Part shown: positions 47,147-55,216 of the stretch, piece after piece
Numbering within the stretch: position 1 is the first letter of the stretch
Layout of the letters: each line of letters starts with the position of its first letter
Assembly: GCF_033542235.1 (NCBI RefSeq)
Contig: NZ_JAWRCU010000028.1
Span: forward strand, 1-55,319
Length of the DNA: 55,319 nucleotides
Direction of reading: 5' to 3'
From: JAWRCU01 sp033542235
GTDB taxonomy: Bacteria; Pseudomonadota; Alphaproteobacteria; Rhizobiales; Rhizobiaceae
Position numbers and translations under genes: made by a program
The notes under the pieces: model-generated
What the model was told of the DNA's origin: nothing
Databases searched by the model: none
What the model saw: only the letters and a program-made list of their open reading frames with translations

Positions 47147-48556
47147 GTGCGCTTTTCCGCGGCCACGACGGCCGACCGGCTTTTGCCGCAGCGCCTCGCG
47201 CTGCGCGCCAGGCCGCTGCTCGACCGGTTCGATGCGCTGATCTTCACTGCCGACGAGCGCGGCGAAGCTGGCCGCATGTCGGTGATTGCCTTCATGATCC
47301 GCGTCGTCAGCGCCGTCATCGCCTTCGTCAGCCAGGTGCTGCTCGCACGCTGGATGGGCAGCTTCGAATACGGCATTTTCGTGCTGGTGTGGACGACGAT
47401 GATCATTGTCGGCAACCTCGCCTGCCTCGGCTTCCACACGTCGGTCATCCGCTTCATTCCCGAATACCGGGAGAAAGGGCTGATCGCGGAGCTGCGTGGA
47501 ATCCTGCTCACGAGCCGTCTCTTCGTGCTCGTTGCTTCCACGCTGATCGCCGCGCTCGGTGCGGCAGGCATCTGGCTCTACTCGGCCGAGATCGAGCGCT
47601 ATTACGTCGTCCCGTTCATCCTCGGTGTGGTCTGTCTGCCGATGATCGCCCTTTCGGACCTGCTGCAGGGCATCTCGCGGGCCAACGCCTGGGCGCTTTC
47701 CGCGCTCTCGCCCACCTACATCATCCGCCCGGTGCTGATCCTCGTCTTCATGGCCGCAGCGCTGATTGCCGGCTATCAGCCCTGCGCGGAGACGGCCGTG
47801 CTCGCTGCGATCGCCGCGACCTATGCGACGACGCTCTGGCAGCTCGTGAGCGTGACGGCCCGCCTCGATGCGAGGATGCCGGCCGGGGGCCGCCAGATCC
47901 TGTTCGGCACCTGGTTCTTGGTCTCGCTACCGATCTTCCTCGTGGAAGGCTTCTTCTTCCTGCTGACCAATGCCGACGTGCTGATGGTTGGTGCCTTCAT
48001 GCAGCCCGACGACGTCGCCGTCTACTTCGCCACCGTGAAGACGCTGGCGCTCGTTCACTTCGTTTATTTCGCGGTCAAGGCCGGCGTTGCCCAGCGCTAT
48101 GCCGCGTTCACCCACGGGGATCCCGGCCGTCTCGCCGCTTTCGCGCGCGAGACGGTATCGTGGACGTTCTGGCCCTCCCTGGTGATGGCCTTCATCGTGC
48201 TTGCCCTCGGCAAACCGATGCTGACGTTGTTCGGGCCCGAGTTCGACCAGGGCTTTCCGCTGCTTTTCCTGCTGGTCCTTGGCGTGGTTGCGCGCGCCGC
48301 GGTCGGCCCTTGCGAAAGCCTGCTCACGATGAGCGGCAACCAGAACGTCTGCGCTCTGGTCTATGCGCTGACTCTTGCCTTCAACGTGATGCTGAGCGTC
48401 GCGCTCATTCCGCTCGTCGGCCTGTGGGGCGCCGCTGTTGCGACCGCTCTGTCGATGGTCTTCGAGGCGGCCGCCTTGTCCTACACCGTCTGGCGCAAGC
48501 TCCGCATCGTCATGGCGATCTTCGCGCCTGCTGTCGCCGAAAAGGGAGCCCGCTGA
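47147..48556 (+). CDS. Polysaccharide/lipid flippase (MATE/Wzx-like, MurJ fold)
   Basis: A 469-residue integral membrane protein with about twelve helices, starting at a GTG. The N-terminal ISEEGE-like helices and the GGxFEYGIFVLVWTTMI region agree with polysaccharide biosynthesis exporters that flip undecaprenyl-linked sugars. The substrate is unknown. Its TGA overlaps the ATG of the next gene in TGATG, so the flippase and the acyltransferase-like protein are translationally coupled. No glycosyltransferase genes are near. Confidence 0.88.
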   Translation: MRFSAATTADRLLPQRLALRARPLLDRFDALIFTADERGEAGRMSVIAFMIRVVSAVIAFVSQVLLARWMGSFEYGIFVLVWTTMIIVGNLACLGFHTSVIRFIPEYREKGLIAELRGILLTSRLFVLVASTLIAALGAAGIWLYSAEIERYYVVPFILGVVCLPMIALSDLLQGISRANAWALSALSPTYIIRPVLILVFMAAALIAGYQPCAETAVLAAIAATYATTLWQLVSVTARLDARMPAGGRQILFGTWFLVSLPIFLVEGFFFLLTNADVLMVGAFMQPDDVAVYFATVKTLALVHFVYFAVKAGVAQRYAAFTHGDPGRLAAFARETVSWTFWPSLVMAFIVLALGKPMLTLFGPEFDQGFPLLFLLVLGVVARAAVGPCESLLTMSGNQNVCALVYALTLAFNVMLSVALIPLVGLWGAAVATALSMVFEAAALSYTVWRKLRIVMAIFAPAVAEKGAR

Positions 48557-49839
48557 TGGCCGCCATACCTTTGCTCGAAGAGATGAGCGGCAGCCCCTCG
48601 GGCACAATGTTCGCGGAGCTTGCCGGGCTTGCTCGGGAAGCCGGCGATCCGGCACATCTCGAGGTGCTGGAGAGCCGCCGCCCGGAGCGCCGGCTCGCCA
48701 TCTATCCCGCTTCGGCCGGTTTCGACCTCGTCGAGGAGCTCGACTATCTGTGCGCCCGTACAATCGAGCCCAACGTCTTCTTCAATCCGCGGTTCCTGGC
48801 CCCGGCCATGCCGAGGCTGGAGGATCGCGAGGTGCGGCTCGCCGTGATCCGCGACGGCGACGAGGAGAAGAGCAGACTTCGCCTTCTCGTCCCCTTCTCG
48901 GTGGAAAAGCCGCCGGTGCCGTTCGGCGTCAACGTCATGCGCACCTGGTCGAGCCCGTTCGGCCCGCTCGGCACCCCGCTGCTCGATCGCGACGATCCCG
49001 CCGGCGTGGTCGAGGACTTCTTCGCCATGCTGGCGCGAGTTCATCTCAAATTGCCCAAGGTGCTCGTCCTTCCCGACATGCGGCTCGATGGACCCGTGGC
49101 AAGCCTGATCGGCGCGGTCGCCGAAAGCCGCGGATTGACCCTCGTCACGACCAATGAAGCGCAACGCCCCTTCCTCGAAAGCGAGCTCGACGGCGAGGCC
49201 TATCTGAAGCAATCGCTGCGGCCGCATCATCTACGCGATTTCCGGCGGCTGAAGCGGCGCCTCGGCGAGAAGGGCGAGATCGAGCACGTCGTCGCCCGCA
49301 CAGCCGACGAGATCCGCCTTGCGGTCGAGTCCTTCCTGACGCTGGAGGCCTCCGGCTGGAAGGGCCGGGAGCGCACCGCCATGGCGATCGACCGCTTCCG
49401 CGCCGCCTTTGCCCGCGAAGCGATGGACAGGCTTGCCGAGCAGGACCTTTGTCGCATCCATTCGCTGACGCTCGATGGCAAGCCGATCGCCTGCCTCATC
49501 GTGTTCGTCGAGGCCGGCGTCGCCTACACGTGGAAGACGGCCTATGACGAGAACTACGCACCGTTCTCGCCAGGCACCCTCCTGATGATGGAAGTCACGG
49601 AGCAGCATCTCGATGATCCGAATATCATGATGACCGACTCGTGCGCCGTTCCCGACCACCCGGTCATGAGCAGGCTCTGGAGCGAACGCAGGCCGGTCGG
49701 CACGATGGTCGTCGGGCTGATGCCCGAAGCCGACCGCGCCGCGCGGCAGGCGGCCTCGCAACTCCATCTCTATCGCGAGACGCGCAACATGGCGCGCCTG
49801 GTGCGGAACCGATTGCGGAATCTGCTTGGGCGGCGTTGA
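48556..49839 (+). CDS. GNAT family acyltransferase (BioF2-like, GNAT_acetyltransf_6)
   Basis: 427 residues from the ATG at 48556. The C-terminal half (about 220-390) is the BioF2-like acetyltransferase fold: LKQSLRPHHLRDFRRLKRRL, FLTLEASGWKGRERTAM and YAPFSPGTLLMMEVTEQ. Family members add acyl or amino-acyl groups to cell-envelope polymers such as exopolysaccharide or cellulose. Coupled translation with the flippase suggests it decorates what the flippase exports. Confidence 0.88.
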   Translation: MAAIPLLEEMSGSPSGTMFAELAGLAREAGDPAHLEVLESRRPERRLAIYPASAGFDLVEELDYLCARTIEPNVFFNPRFLAPAMPRLEDREVRLAVIRDGDEEKSRLRLLVPFSVEKPPVPFGVNVMRTWSSPFGPLGTPLLDRDDPAGVVEDFFAMLARVHLKLPKVLVLPDMRLDGPVASLIGAVAESRGLTLVTTNEAQRPFLESELDGEAYLKQSLRPHHLRDFRRLKRRLGEKGEIEHVVARTADEIRLAVESFLTLEASGWKGRERTAMAIDRFRAAFAREAMDRLAEQDLCRIHSLTLDGKPIACLIVFVEAGVAYTWKTAYDENYAPFSPGTLLMMEVTEQHLDDPNIMMTDSCAVPDHPVMSRLWSERRPVGTMVVGLMPEADRAARQAASQLHLYRETRNMARLVRNRLRNLLGRR

Positions 49840-49983
49840 GGCCCGGCGTGGAAGATTAGTCGCGCCGCCGATCTTGCGGTGATCGGTCTGAAAGCTATCA
49901 TGGCGGCTGCCGGAGCCACCAGGTCTTACCGTTAGGTTCGATCTTCCGGCAGTTGAGGGGGGTGGCACTTCGGGGAGGTAGGC

Positions 49984-50994
49984 GTGCGCCAAGCCGCGCG
50001 GGTTCTCTCTGCCACGATTCTGGCCTTCTTCGTCGCGATTGCCGCGCTTTGGACAGGATTGGCTCTCTGGTACCGTCTGCCCCCACCGGATTGGGGGCGA
50101 GGGATTTCGGCCAGCATGTTCGTGTTGTTCGGCCTCTGCGTGATCATCGCGCTGTTCAGTCGGTTTCGGACGCATGCAATCACTCTGTTCGCCGCGGCCT
50201 TCGGCGCTGTCCTGGTCTGGTGGAGCAGCATAACTCCGCCCGTCCAGGCCAACTGGGCGCCGGATGTCAGCCGGCAGGTCACCGGAACGATAAACGACGA
50301 CTTGTTGACGCTCACCGATGTCCGCGACTTCGAATGGCGGGGCGACGACGATGCCACGCCACGATGGGTGACCCGCAGCTACGACCTCGCCAAGCTCAGG
50401 ACGCTCGACCTCTTCATGTCCTACTGGGCCGGCCCGGAAATGGCCCATGTCATCATGAGCTTCGGCTTCGAGGGGGGCGACTATCTCGCCTGGTCGGTTG
50501 AAGTCAGGCGCCGAATGGGCGGCGAGTTCTCGCCGGTCGCGGACCTCTTCAAGAGCAATCCCTTGGTGATCGTCGCAGCCGACGAGCGCGACGTGGTCGG
50601 CGTCCGCTCGAATATCCGCGGGGAAGACGTTCAGCTCTATCGGATGACAACCCCGCCCGAGGCCGCCCGCAAGCTTCTCCTCGAATATGTTGCCGATGCG
50701 AACGCGCTTTCGACTACTCCGGAGTTCTACAACTCCATCACCACGAACTGCACGACGACGATCGTCAAGATGGCAAGGGCGGTCGGCGCCAGGATACCGT
50801 TCGACTGGCGCCTGATCGTCAATGGCTATCTGCCCGACTATGCATATGCGCAGGGGGCGCTCGACACGCACATGCCCTTGCCGGAACTGAAAGCGCTCGC
50901 CCACATCGACGAGCGCGCCCGTGCGGCGGGCCTCTCACCGGAATTTTCGCAGCTAATCCGTGTCGGCGTCCCCTCGCCGCGGGGGCAGCCGTGA
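49984..50994 (+). CDS. DUF4105 domain membrane protein
   Basis: A 336-residue protein starting at GTG 49984 with GGGGAGG just upstream. Three hydrophobic segments lie in the first 80 residues. The rest is the DUF4105 domain: MAHVIMSFGFEGGDYLAWSVEVR, NSITTNCTTTIVKMAR (a conserved cysteine and histidine-type region) and YLPDYAYAQGALD. The family has a papain-like fold by prediction and sits at the membrane; the exact role is unknown. Confidence 0.87.
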   Translation: MRQAARVLSATILAFFVAIAALWTGLALWYRLPPPDWGRGISASMFVLFGLCVIIALFSRFRTHAITLFAAAFGAVLVWWSSITPPVQANWAPDVSRQVTGTINDDLLTLTDVRDFEWRGDDDATPRWVTRSYDLAKLRTLDLFMSYWAGPEMAHVIMSFGFEGGDYLAWSVEVRRRMGGEFSPVADLFKSNPLVIVAADERDVVGVRSNIRGEDVQLYRMTTPPEAARKLLLEYVADANALSTTPEFYNSITTNCTTTIVKMARAVGARIPFDWRLIVNGYLPDYAYAQGALDTHMPLPELKALAHIDERARAAGLSPEFSQLIRVGVPSPRGQP

Positions 50995-51001
50995 GGAAGC
51001 C

Positions 51002-51556
51002 TCAGCCGAGCATCTCCGGCCGAAACTGCAACCGACGACTGATGATCCTGCCGGACACCATGAACACGCCATCGCCGGTGTAATGCAGCGTCTCGGGGTG
51101 CTTGGGCGATACTGCGACATGCGCTTTCACGACCTCGAAGATGAAGAAGTCGTAGCGCTCCACCAGCGCATCGTCATGGAGCCGACATTCTAAGCTGGCG
51201 TGGCATTCGCCGATCAATGGTGCGCCCACCTTCTCCGCCTCCTGGGCGGTGAGGTTGAAGTGCTCGAACTTGTCGATTTCCGCGCCGGTCGTGTTGCCGA
51301 TCCCAACCACCGTATCGGTGAGCGCCGTTGTCGGGAGGTTGATGACGCATTCGCGGCTGTCGCGGATCATGCGATGGCTGTGGTTGCCGGAGGAAATCAC
51401 CAGGCCGATCAGTGAGGGCGTGAACTCGAGGACGGTGTGCCAGCCCAAGGTCATGATGTTGGTGGCGCCTCGCCACTTCGACGACACCAGCACGATCGGA
51501 CCGGGCTCGAGATATTGCCGCACCCGGCTCACGGGGAAATCGGTCTTCCTAGGCAA
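51002..51556 (-). CDS. Flavin reductase-like domain protein
   Basis: A 184-residue FMN-binding split-barrel protein. PGPIVLVSSKWRGATNIMTLGWHT and SGNHSHRMIRDSRECVINLP are typical of the flavin reductase-like family. Members supply reduced flavin to two-component monooxygenases or have other redox roles. It could serve the LLM monooxygenase at 22 kb, but the two are far apart and no link is shown. Convergent with the DUF4105 gene. Confidence 0.88.
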   Translation of the reverse strand: MPRKTDFPVSRVRQYLEPGPIVLVSSKWRGATNIMTLGWHTVLEFTPSLIGLVISSGNHSHRMIRDSRECVINLPTTALTDTVVGIGNTTGAEIDKFEHFNLTAQEAEKVGAPLIGECHASLECRLHDDALVERYDFFIFEVVKAHVAVSPKHPETLHYTGDGVFMVSGRIISRRLQFRPEMLG

Positions 51557-51857
51557 CTTTGCGACGAAGTCTCCACTGATAGTTCTTCGACCATGAACAT
51601 AGGCAGCATGTCGACAGGGTCACGGCAGTCAGATTCAATCGGTCGGCGAAGGCCAAAGTTCAAAGAGTGGTGTCCGAGGCCCGTATCCGAGGGCTCCTAG
51701 AGGCCTTGCGCCACAAGGCTTTCGACGCCGCATCCTGTACCAGCGTGTACCGGACACCGTACTGGGGTATGGGGGAATAGCGCCCAGCGCACATACGCAA
51801 AAAGGCAAAACAATACTCTGGTACAAAACAATAGTCTGGTAAAAAAAGGTCCGCTCT
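51557..51857. other. Intergenic region with island-end features
   Basis: It contains a degenerate copy of the tRNA-Leu flank (51641-51695) and two tandem 18-base repeats, AAAACAATACTCTGGTA (51807-51823) and AAAACAATAGTCTGGTA (51825-51841). No gene is supported. Its base composition drops in G+C toward the right. Confidence 0.55.
51641..51695. repeat. Degenerate copy of the tRNA-Leu 3' flank (possible attachment-site remnant)
   Basis: GGTCGGCGAAGGCC (51641-51654) is identical to 53730-53743. The following bases, AAAGTTCAAAGAGTGGTGTC then CGAGGCCCGTATCCGA, resemble the tRNA flank GTAGCTCGAAGAG and its TGGTGCCCCTGGCC end with changes. Direct repeats at the two ends of a foreign segment beside a tRNA are what site-specific integration leaves. 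Confidence 0.6.
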
Positions 51858-52394
51858 TCAGCGCTGAGAGGCTTCGGCTATGATAGGTCGAAACAACTCT
51901 TCAGCGGCCCGTACAGCGTTATCGATGCGTCTGCCCATCTCGTCGTCGTCTCCGCCCCAGATGGTATCCTCCCACGCTTGGCGCTTATCCAAGGCGGGCT
52001 GAATTGGCTCTCCTTTCTCAGTGTGAATCAGAATGATCGACGCGGCTCGAATGTTGTTCACACATGCCCTGATCTCCTGAAAGGGATGTTCAGCCTTATC
52101 TCCGAGAAGCGCCCTAGCTCTGTATCGTTTGGCGTCTAAACTGGCGAAGAACTCGGACCGCTTATTTATTCGAGCAACTGGCACATAGTAGGAATCAAGA
52201 AGAGACCGGACTTGATCGGTCTCATTGCCACGTCGCTCGCGCGAGGCTCCCTCGCCATCGTACGAGGCGGGCACTCTTACCCAGAGCAATTCTTCCTTAG
52301 CCTCATAGAACATCGCGAGGGCCTCCTCGGCAAACTCCAAACGCCGCTTGCCGATGGTCTCAGATTTCCAAGTGGACAAACCGCGCCCAAGCAA
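51858..52394 (-). CDS. Hypothetical protein, probably frameshifted near its N-terminus
   Basis: A 178-residue frame with no recognised family. Just upstream, in another frame, an ATG at 52464 opens a short membrane helix, MNWDVVSSLANLGAALAALG and AAIVAWARF, that runs into a stop after 34 codons. The joined product, an N-terminal anchor plus a charged cytoplasmic domain (KRRLEFAEEALAMFYEAKEE), looks natural, so one base may have been gained or lost. Either the gene starts at 52394 or it is a frameshifted gene. It lies in the low-G+C island. Confidence 0.55.
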   Translation of the reverse strand: MLGRGLSTWKSETIGKRRLEFAEEALAMFYEAKEELLWVRVPASYDGEGASRERRGNETDQVRSLLDSYYVPVARINKRSEFFASLDAKRYRARALLGDKAEHPFQEIRACVNNIRAASIILIHTEKGEPIQPALDKRQAWEDTIWGGDDDEMGRRIDNAVRAAEELFRPIIAEASQR

Positions 52395-52464
52395 CGATAG
52401 CCGCTCCCAACGCCGCTAAGGCGGCTCCGAGATTTGCTAGAGAAGAAACTACATCCCAATTCAT

Positions 52465-52738
52465 GCAAATTCCCCAAGCTTCAATAGCGCAGAGACTGCG
52501 TTACCAGATTCTATTCAGTCTCCGCTCCTCTCATTTTTCTTACGCTGCGAAAATTGGACCCGGTAATAGAACCAGATAGGGCACCTATACATTACCGATC
52601 AGACAATCACTTTCTCAACGAAGTCGGGAAAATCCTCGGGGGCCTCACGGTTGCCTCATGGGTCCCGTGGGGACGCATGTGCGTGGGTTTGGGACAACGC
52701 CCCCCCAAGGGCACAGACGACTTTGTGTGCGTGACCGG
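52465..52738. other. Non-coding stretch in the island
   Basis: No gene is supported. CGGTAAT (52562) and ATTACCG (52592) form a short inverted repeat. There is a run of seven C residues, and no promoter was recognised. Confidence 0.4.
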
Positions 52739-53215
52739 TTAGCGGAAGTCCGGGCGTTGATCGCGAACGTGGGTGAAATTGATCGCTTCCAAGCCCGCCT
52801 TCGCAGCAGCTAGATACAACAGCAGGTCATCGGTTAAGATGACCGCATCATTCAACATCTTCGCCAAATAGAGCAATCCCGCATCTGTCAAACCAAGCCG
52901 GCGGTATTCCTCCCGACTAACGGCCTCTACGCTCCTGACAATTTGCTCTTTTCGTTTCTGAGCAATCGTCACAAGAACCTCAACGAAACGGGTCTTCCAT
53001 GGCTCCTTTGACTGCCGGACAAGATTGCACGTCTCCGTCAAGACGTTTGGAGTGAATATAAGTTCGGATGACGCTACTACAAACTCTTCAAGAATTTCAA
53101 AATCAGTTTGATCGTACTTTCCTAATCGTTTATGCTGCTTAATCTGCCCCTTAGAGATTGAACCGACAATTAGCAAAATTGCCAAATTTGTGTCAATGAT
53201 TAATGGACGATTCAT
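52739..53215 (-). CDS. PIN domain protein, probable ribonuclease toxin
   Basis: A 158-residue protein with the acidic residues of a PIN nuclease: IIDTNLAIL (Asp8), NVLTETCNL (Glu61), LTDAGLL (Asp112) and LTDDLLLY (Asp130-131). PIN proteins of VapC type cleave RNA. The start lies 23 bases inside the preceding gene, a common toxin-antitoxin overlap. It is lower in G+C than the window and lies in the tRNA-linked island. Confidence 0.82.
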   Translation of the reverse strand: MNRPLIIDTNLAILLIVGSISKGQIKQHKRLGKYDQTDFEILEEFVVASSELIFTPNVLTETCNLVRQSKEPWKTRFVEVLVTIAQKRKEQIVRSVEAVSREEYRRLGLTDAGLLYLAKMLNDAVILTDDLLLYLAAAKAGLEAINFTHVRDQRPDFR

Positions 53216-53483
53216 CGATCAACCGTCGTTTTACTGAAATGACATTTCCCATCGAGTCGATGTGAACAACCCGATAGAGACGCTTTAGCGATGGTTCGCC
53301 AGTTATGGCGCTGAGCGCGTTCTTTGTTGAACTCCAAGGGCGCGAGAACCCAACAGTGATATTCCAGGCATCACGGTCGACGTCATATTCAACCTCCTCC
53401 AACCCGAAATTAACCATCCCCTCTTCTTCGAAGAGTTCTCGCGCGTAGTCCTTCGCAAGCTTTATCGCTTCTTTCACATCCAT
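53193..53483 (-). CDS. Small protein paired with the PIN nuclease
   Basis: A 96-residue protein from the ATG at 53483 (MDVKEAIKLAKDYARELFEEEG), preceded by GAAAGGGGCC. It has an alpha-beta pattern with GLEEVEYDVDRDAWNITVGF and RLYRVVHIDSMGNVISVKRR, a little like PepSY-type or small beta-sheet domains. It has no DNA-binding motif as in usual VapB antitoxins. The 23-base overlap with the PIN gene implies they work together, perhaps as an atypical antitoxin. Confidence 0.72.
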   Translation of the reverse strand: MDVKEAIKLAKDYARELFEEEGMVNFGLEEVEYDVDRDAWNITVGFSRPWSSTKNALSAITGEPSLKRLYRVVHIDSMGNVISVKRRLIDESSINH

Positions 53484-53729
53484 AAAGCGGCCCCTTTCTC
53501 CCGAACAAAACCCTGCGTTGAGATAGTCGAGGCCACGGGATAAGACAATCGGTGACCTTATCGGAATTCGGCTTACTCCGAGGGTACAACGGCGTCAGCC
53601 TCGGCAGCTTCGGCCTCGGCATCGGACACCTCGACTTAGAGTTGCCAATTTGCAGGAAGATGCGCTCAGTTTACACTTGGTGACGTTTGCTGCCCCCGCC
53701 GAAGGATCGTGATGGGGAATCTCACTTTC

Positions 53730-53766
53730 GGTCGGCGAAGGCCGTAGCTCGAAGAGAGAAGGATGG
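53730..53766. repeat. tRNA-proximal copy of the island-end repeat
   Basis: GGTCGGCGAAGGCC (53730-53743) and GTAGCTCGAAGAG adjoin the tRNA 3' end. The partner copy is at 51641. This side is intact next to the tRNA gene, so it would be the original flank. Confidence 0.6.
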
Positions 53767-53850
53767 TGCCCCTGGCCGGGATCGAACCAGCACGCCCGTG
53801 AGGGCAACAGATTTTGAGTCTGCCGCGTCTACCAATTCCGCCACAGGGGC
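53764..53850 (-). tRNA. tRNA-Leu (anticodon CAA)
   Basis: On the minus strand the gene starts GCCCCTGTGGCGGAATTGG and ends in GGGGCACCA. The acceptor stem GCCCCTG/CAGGGGC pairs, the anticodon loop is CTCAAAA (CAA, reading UUG), and the long variable arm and GGTTCGATCC T-loop are those of a class II leucine tRNA. The CCA end is encoded. It marks the right end of the small island. Confidence 0.97.
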
Positions 53851-53878
53851 CTTGCCCTTGTCGGGCGAGAACGGCAGC

Positions 53879-53907
53879 GAACTACAGATTGGACGCGCTG
53901 CCGTCAA
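53879..53907 (-). promoter_or_regulatory. Candidate promoter of tRNA-Leu
   Basis: TTGACG and TAGTTC are spaced by 17 bases on the minus strand, about 29 bases upstream of the mature tRNA 5' end. The -35 is good and the -10 is weak. Confidence 0.45.
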
Positions 53908-54048
53908 CTGCGAGCTTGGCCATTGACGTGGAGCGGTATGGACATAACGAAACCATTATCCTCGTGCCATGAGGAAGAGCCGCGCCATTGTGCGGCGTAG
54001 AAATTCTCACTAGACAGGCTGCCGCCCCGCCCAATCCGGAAAGGCCTG

Positions 54049-54639
54049 ATGCTGCTTCGCAGATTGTATGACTGGACCCTGTCGCTTGCCGCGCGCAAAT
54101 CGGCAGAATGGTGGCTGGCCATCATTGCCTTCGTCGAAAGCTCCATCTTCCTGGTGCCGGCCGACGTGCTCTTCCTGCCGATGGCGCTGTCGCAACCCAA
54201 ACGCGCCTATCGCTATGCGCTGGTGGCGACCACCGCATCGGTGCTTGGCGGTATCGCCGGCTGGATGCTCGGTTATTTCGCTTACGAAACGATCGCCAAG
54301 CCCGTGCTCGAGTTCTACGGCAAGCTCGATGAGTTCGAGGCGCTACGCACCTCTTCCGGCTTCGGTCTCATACTCCTGATGCTGGTCACGTCCGGTCTCG
54401 CGCATCTTCCGCCGATCAAGGTGGTGACGATCCTGTCCGGCGTCATGCAGGTCAATCTGCTGCTGTTCGTCGTCTCTGCGATTGTCGCCCGCGGCGCCCG
54501 CTTTCTGTTCCTCGCCTGGCTGCTGAGGCGCTATGGGGAGCCGATCCGTCACTTCATCGAAAAGCGCCTGGGCCTGATTGCCAGCGCCGCGGCGGCTGTC
54601 CTCATTGTGCTCTATCTTGCCGCCCATTATCTGCTTTGA
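54049..54639 (+). CDS. DedA/YqaA-type (VTT domain) membrane protein
   Basis: A 196-residue protein of the DedA superfamily with the reentrant helix region FVESSIFLVPADVLFLPMAL and GGIAGWMLGYFAYETIAKPV. The family is linked to lipid scrambling and to membrane stress. The length fits the shorter YqaA branch. It is followed 35 bases later by a DsbB-like gene on the same strand. Confidence 0.88.
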   Translation: MLLRRLYDWTLSLAARKSAEWWLAIIAFVESSIFLVPADVLFLPMALSQPKRAYRYALVATTASVLGGIAGWMLGYFAYETIAKPVLEFYGKLDEFEALRTSSGFGLILLMLVTSGLAHLPPIKVVTILSGVMQVNLLLFVVSAIVARGARFLFLAWLLRRYGEPIRHFIEKRLGLIASAAAAVLIVLYLAAHYLL

Positions 54640-54674
54640 GCCCGGTCCACCGCACCGGACATGACGGAAACCCG

Positions 54675-55193
54675 ATGACTTCGATAACGGCGCTTGCCAA
54701 ACCCCGCACCCATCTCATCACGGCGGGCTTCCTGATGATCGCCATGGCGGCGACCGTCGGCGCCGCGCTCGGCTTCCAGCACCTGGGCGGCTACATCCCC
54801 TGCAAGCTCTGCCTGGAGCAGCGCATCCCCTATTACATCGGCGCGCCGCTCATGGCCGTCGCGCTGCTGTCGGCGGCGCTGCAATTTCCTTCCTGGCTTA
54901 CCCGGCTCCTCCTTCTGGCAGGCGGCCTGCTGATGACCTACGGGCTCTATCTCGGCGTCTACCACTCAGGCGTCGAATGGGCTTGGTGGCCGGGTCCGAC
55001 GGATTGCGGCGTCGTCAATGCCCCGGCGGGAAGCGGCAGCAACGGCGTGCTCGATCAGCTCAACACGGTGATCCCGCCCTCCTGCGACAAGGCTGCACTG
55101 CGCATCCTCGGCCTGTCACTGGCAGGCTGGAACGCGATCATCAGTCTCGTCCTGGCGCTGGTCGCCTTCCGCGGCGCGCTCGCGAAGGAGTGA
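54675..55193 (+). CDS. Disulfide bond formation protein B (DsbB)-like
   Basis: 172 residues from the ATG at 54675 (MTSITALAKPRTH). Four membrane segments are predicted. The redox-active CKLC in the first periplasmic loop and a second pair, DCGVVNA and PSCDK, in the later loop are those of DsbB. It re-oxidises DsbA with quinone. It may be transcribed with the YqaA-type gene just upstream. Start chosen for GGAA upstream. Confidence 0.93.
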   Translation: MTSITALAKPRTHLITAGFLMIAMAATVGAALGFQHLGGYIPCKLCLEQRIPYYIGAPLMAVALLSAALQFPSWLTRLLLLAGGLLMTYGLYLGVYHSGVEWAWWPGPTDCGVVNAPAGSGSNGVLDQLNTVIPPSCDKAALRILGLSLAGWNAIISLVLALVAFRGALAKE

Positions 55194-55216
55194 GTCGACC
55201 GTGAACTATTGCGATT

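Noticed and set aside
49231..50904. Open frame of 557 codons on the minus strand
   Set aside because: It covers parts of two plus-strand genes with clear families and crosses their junction; shadow.
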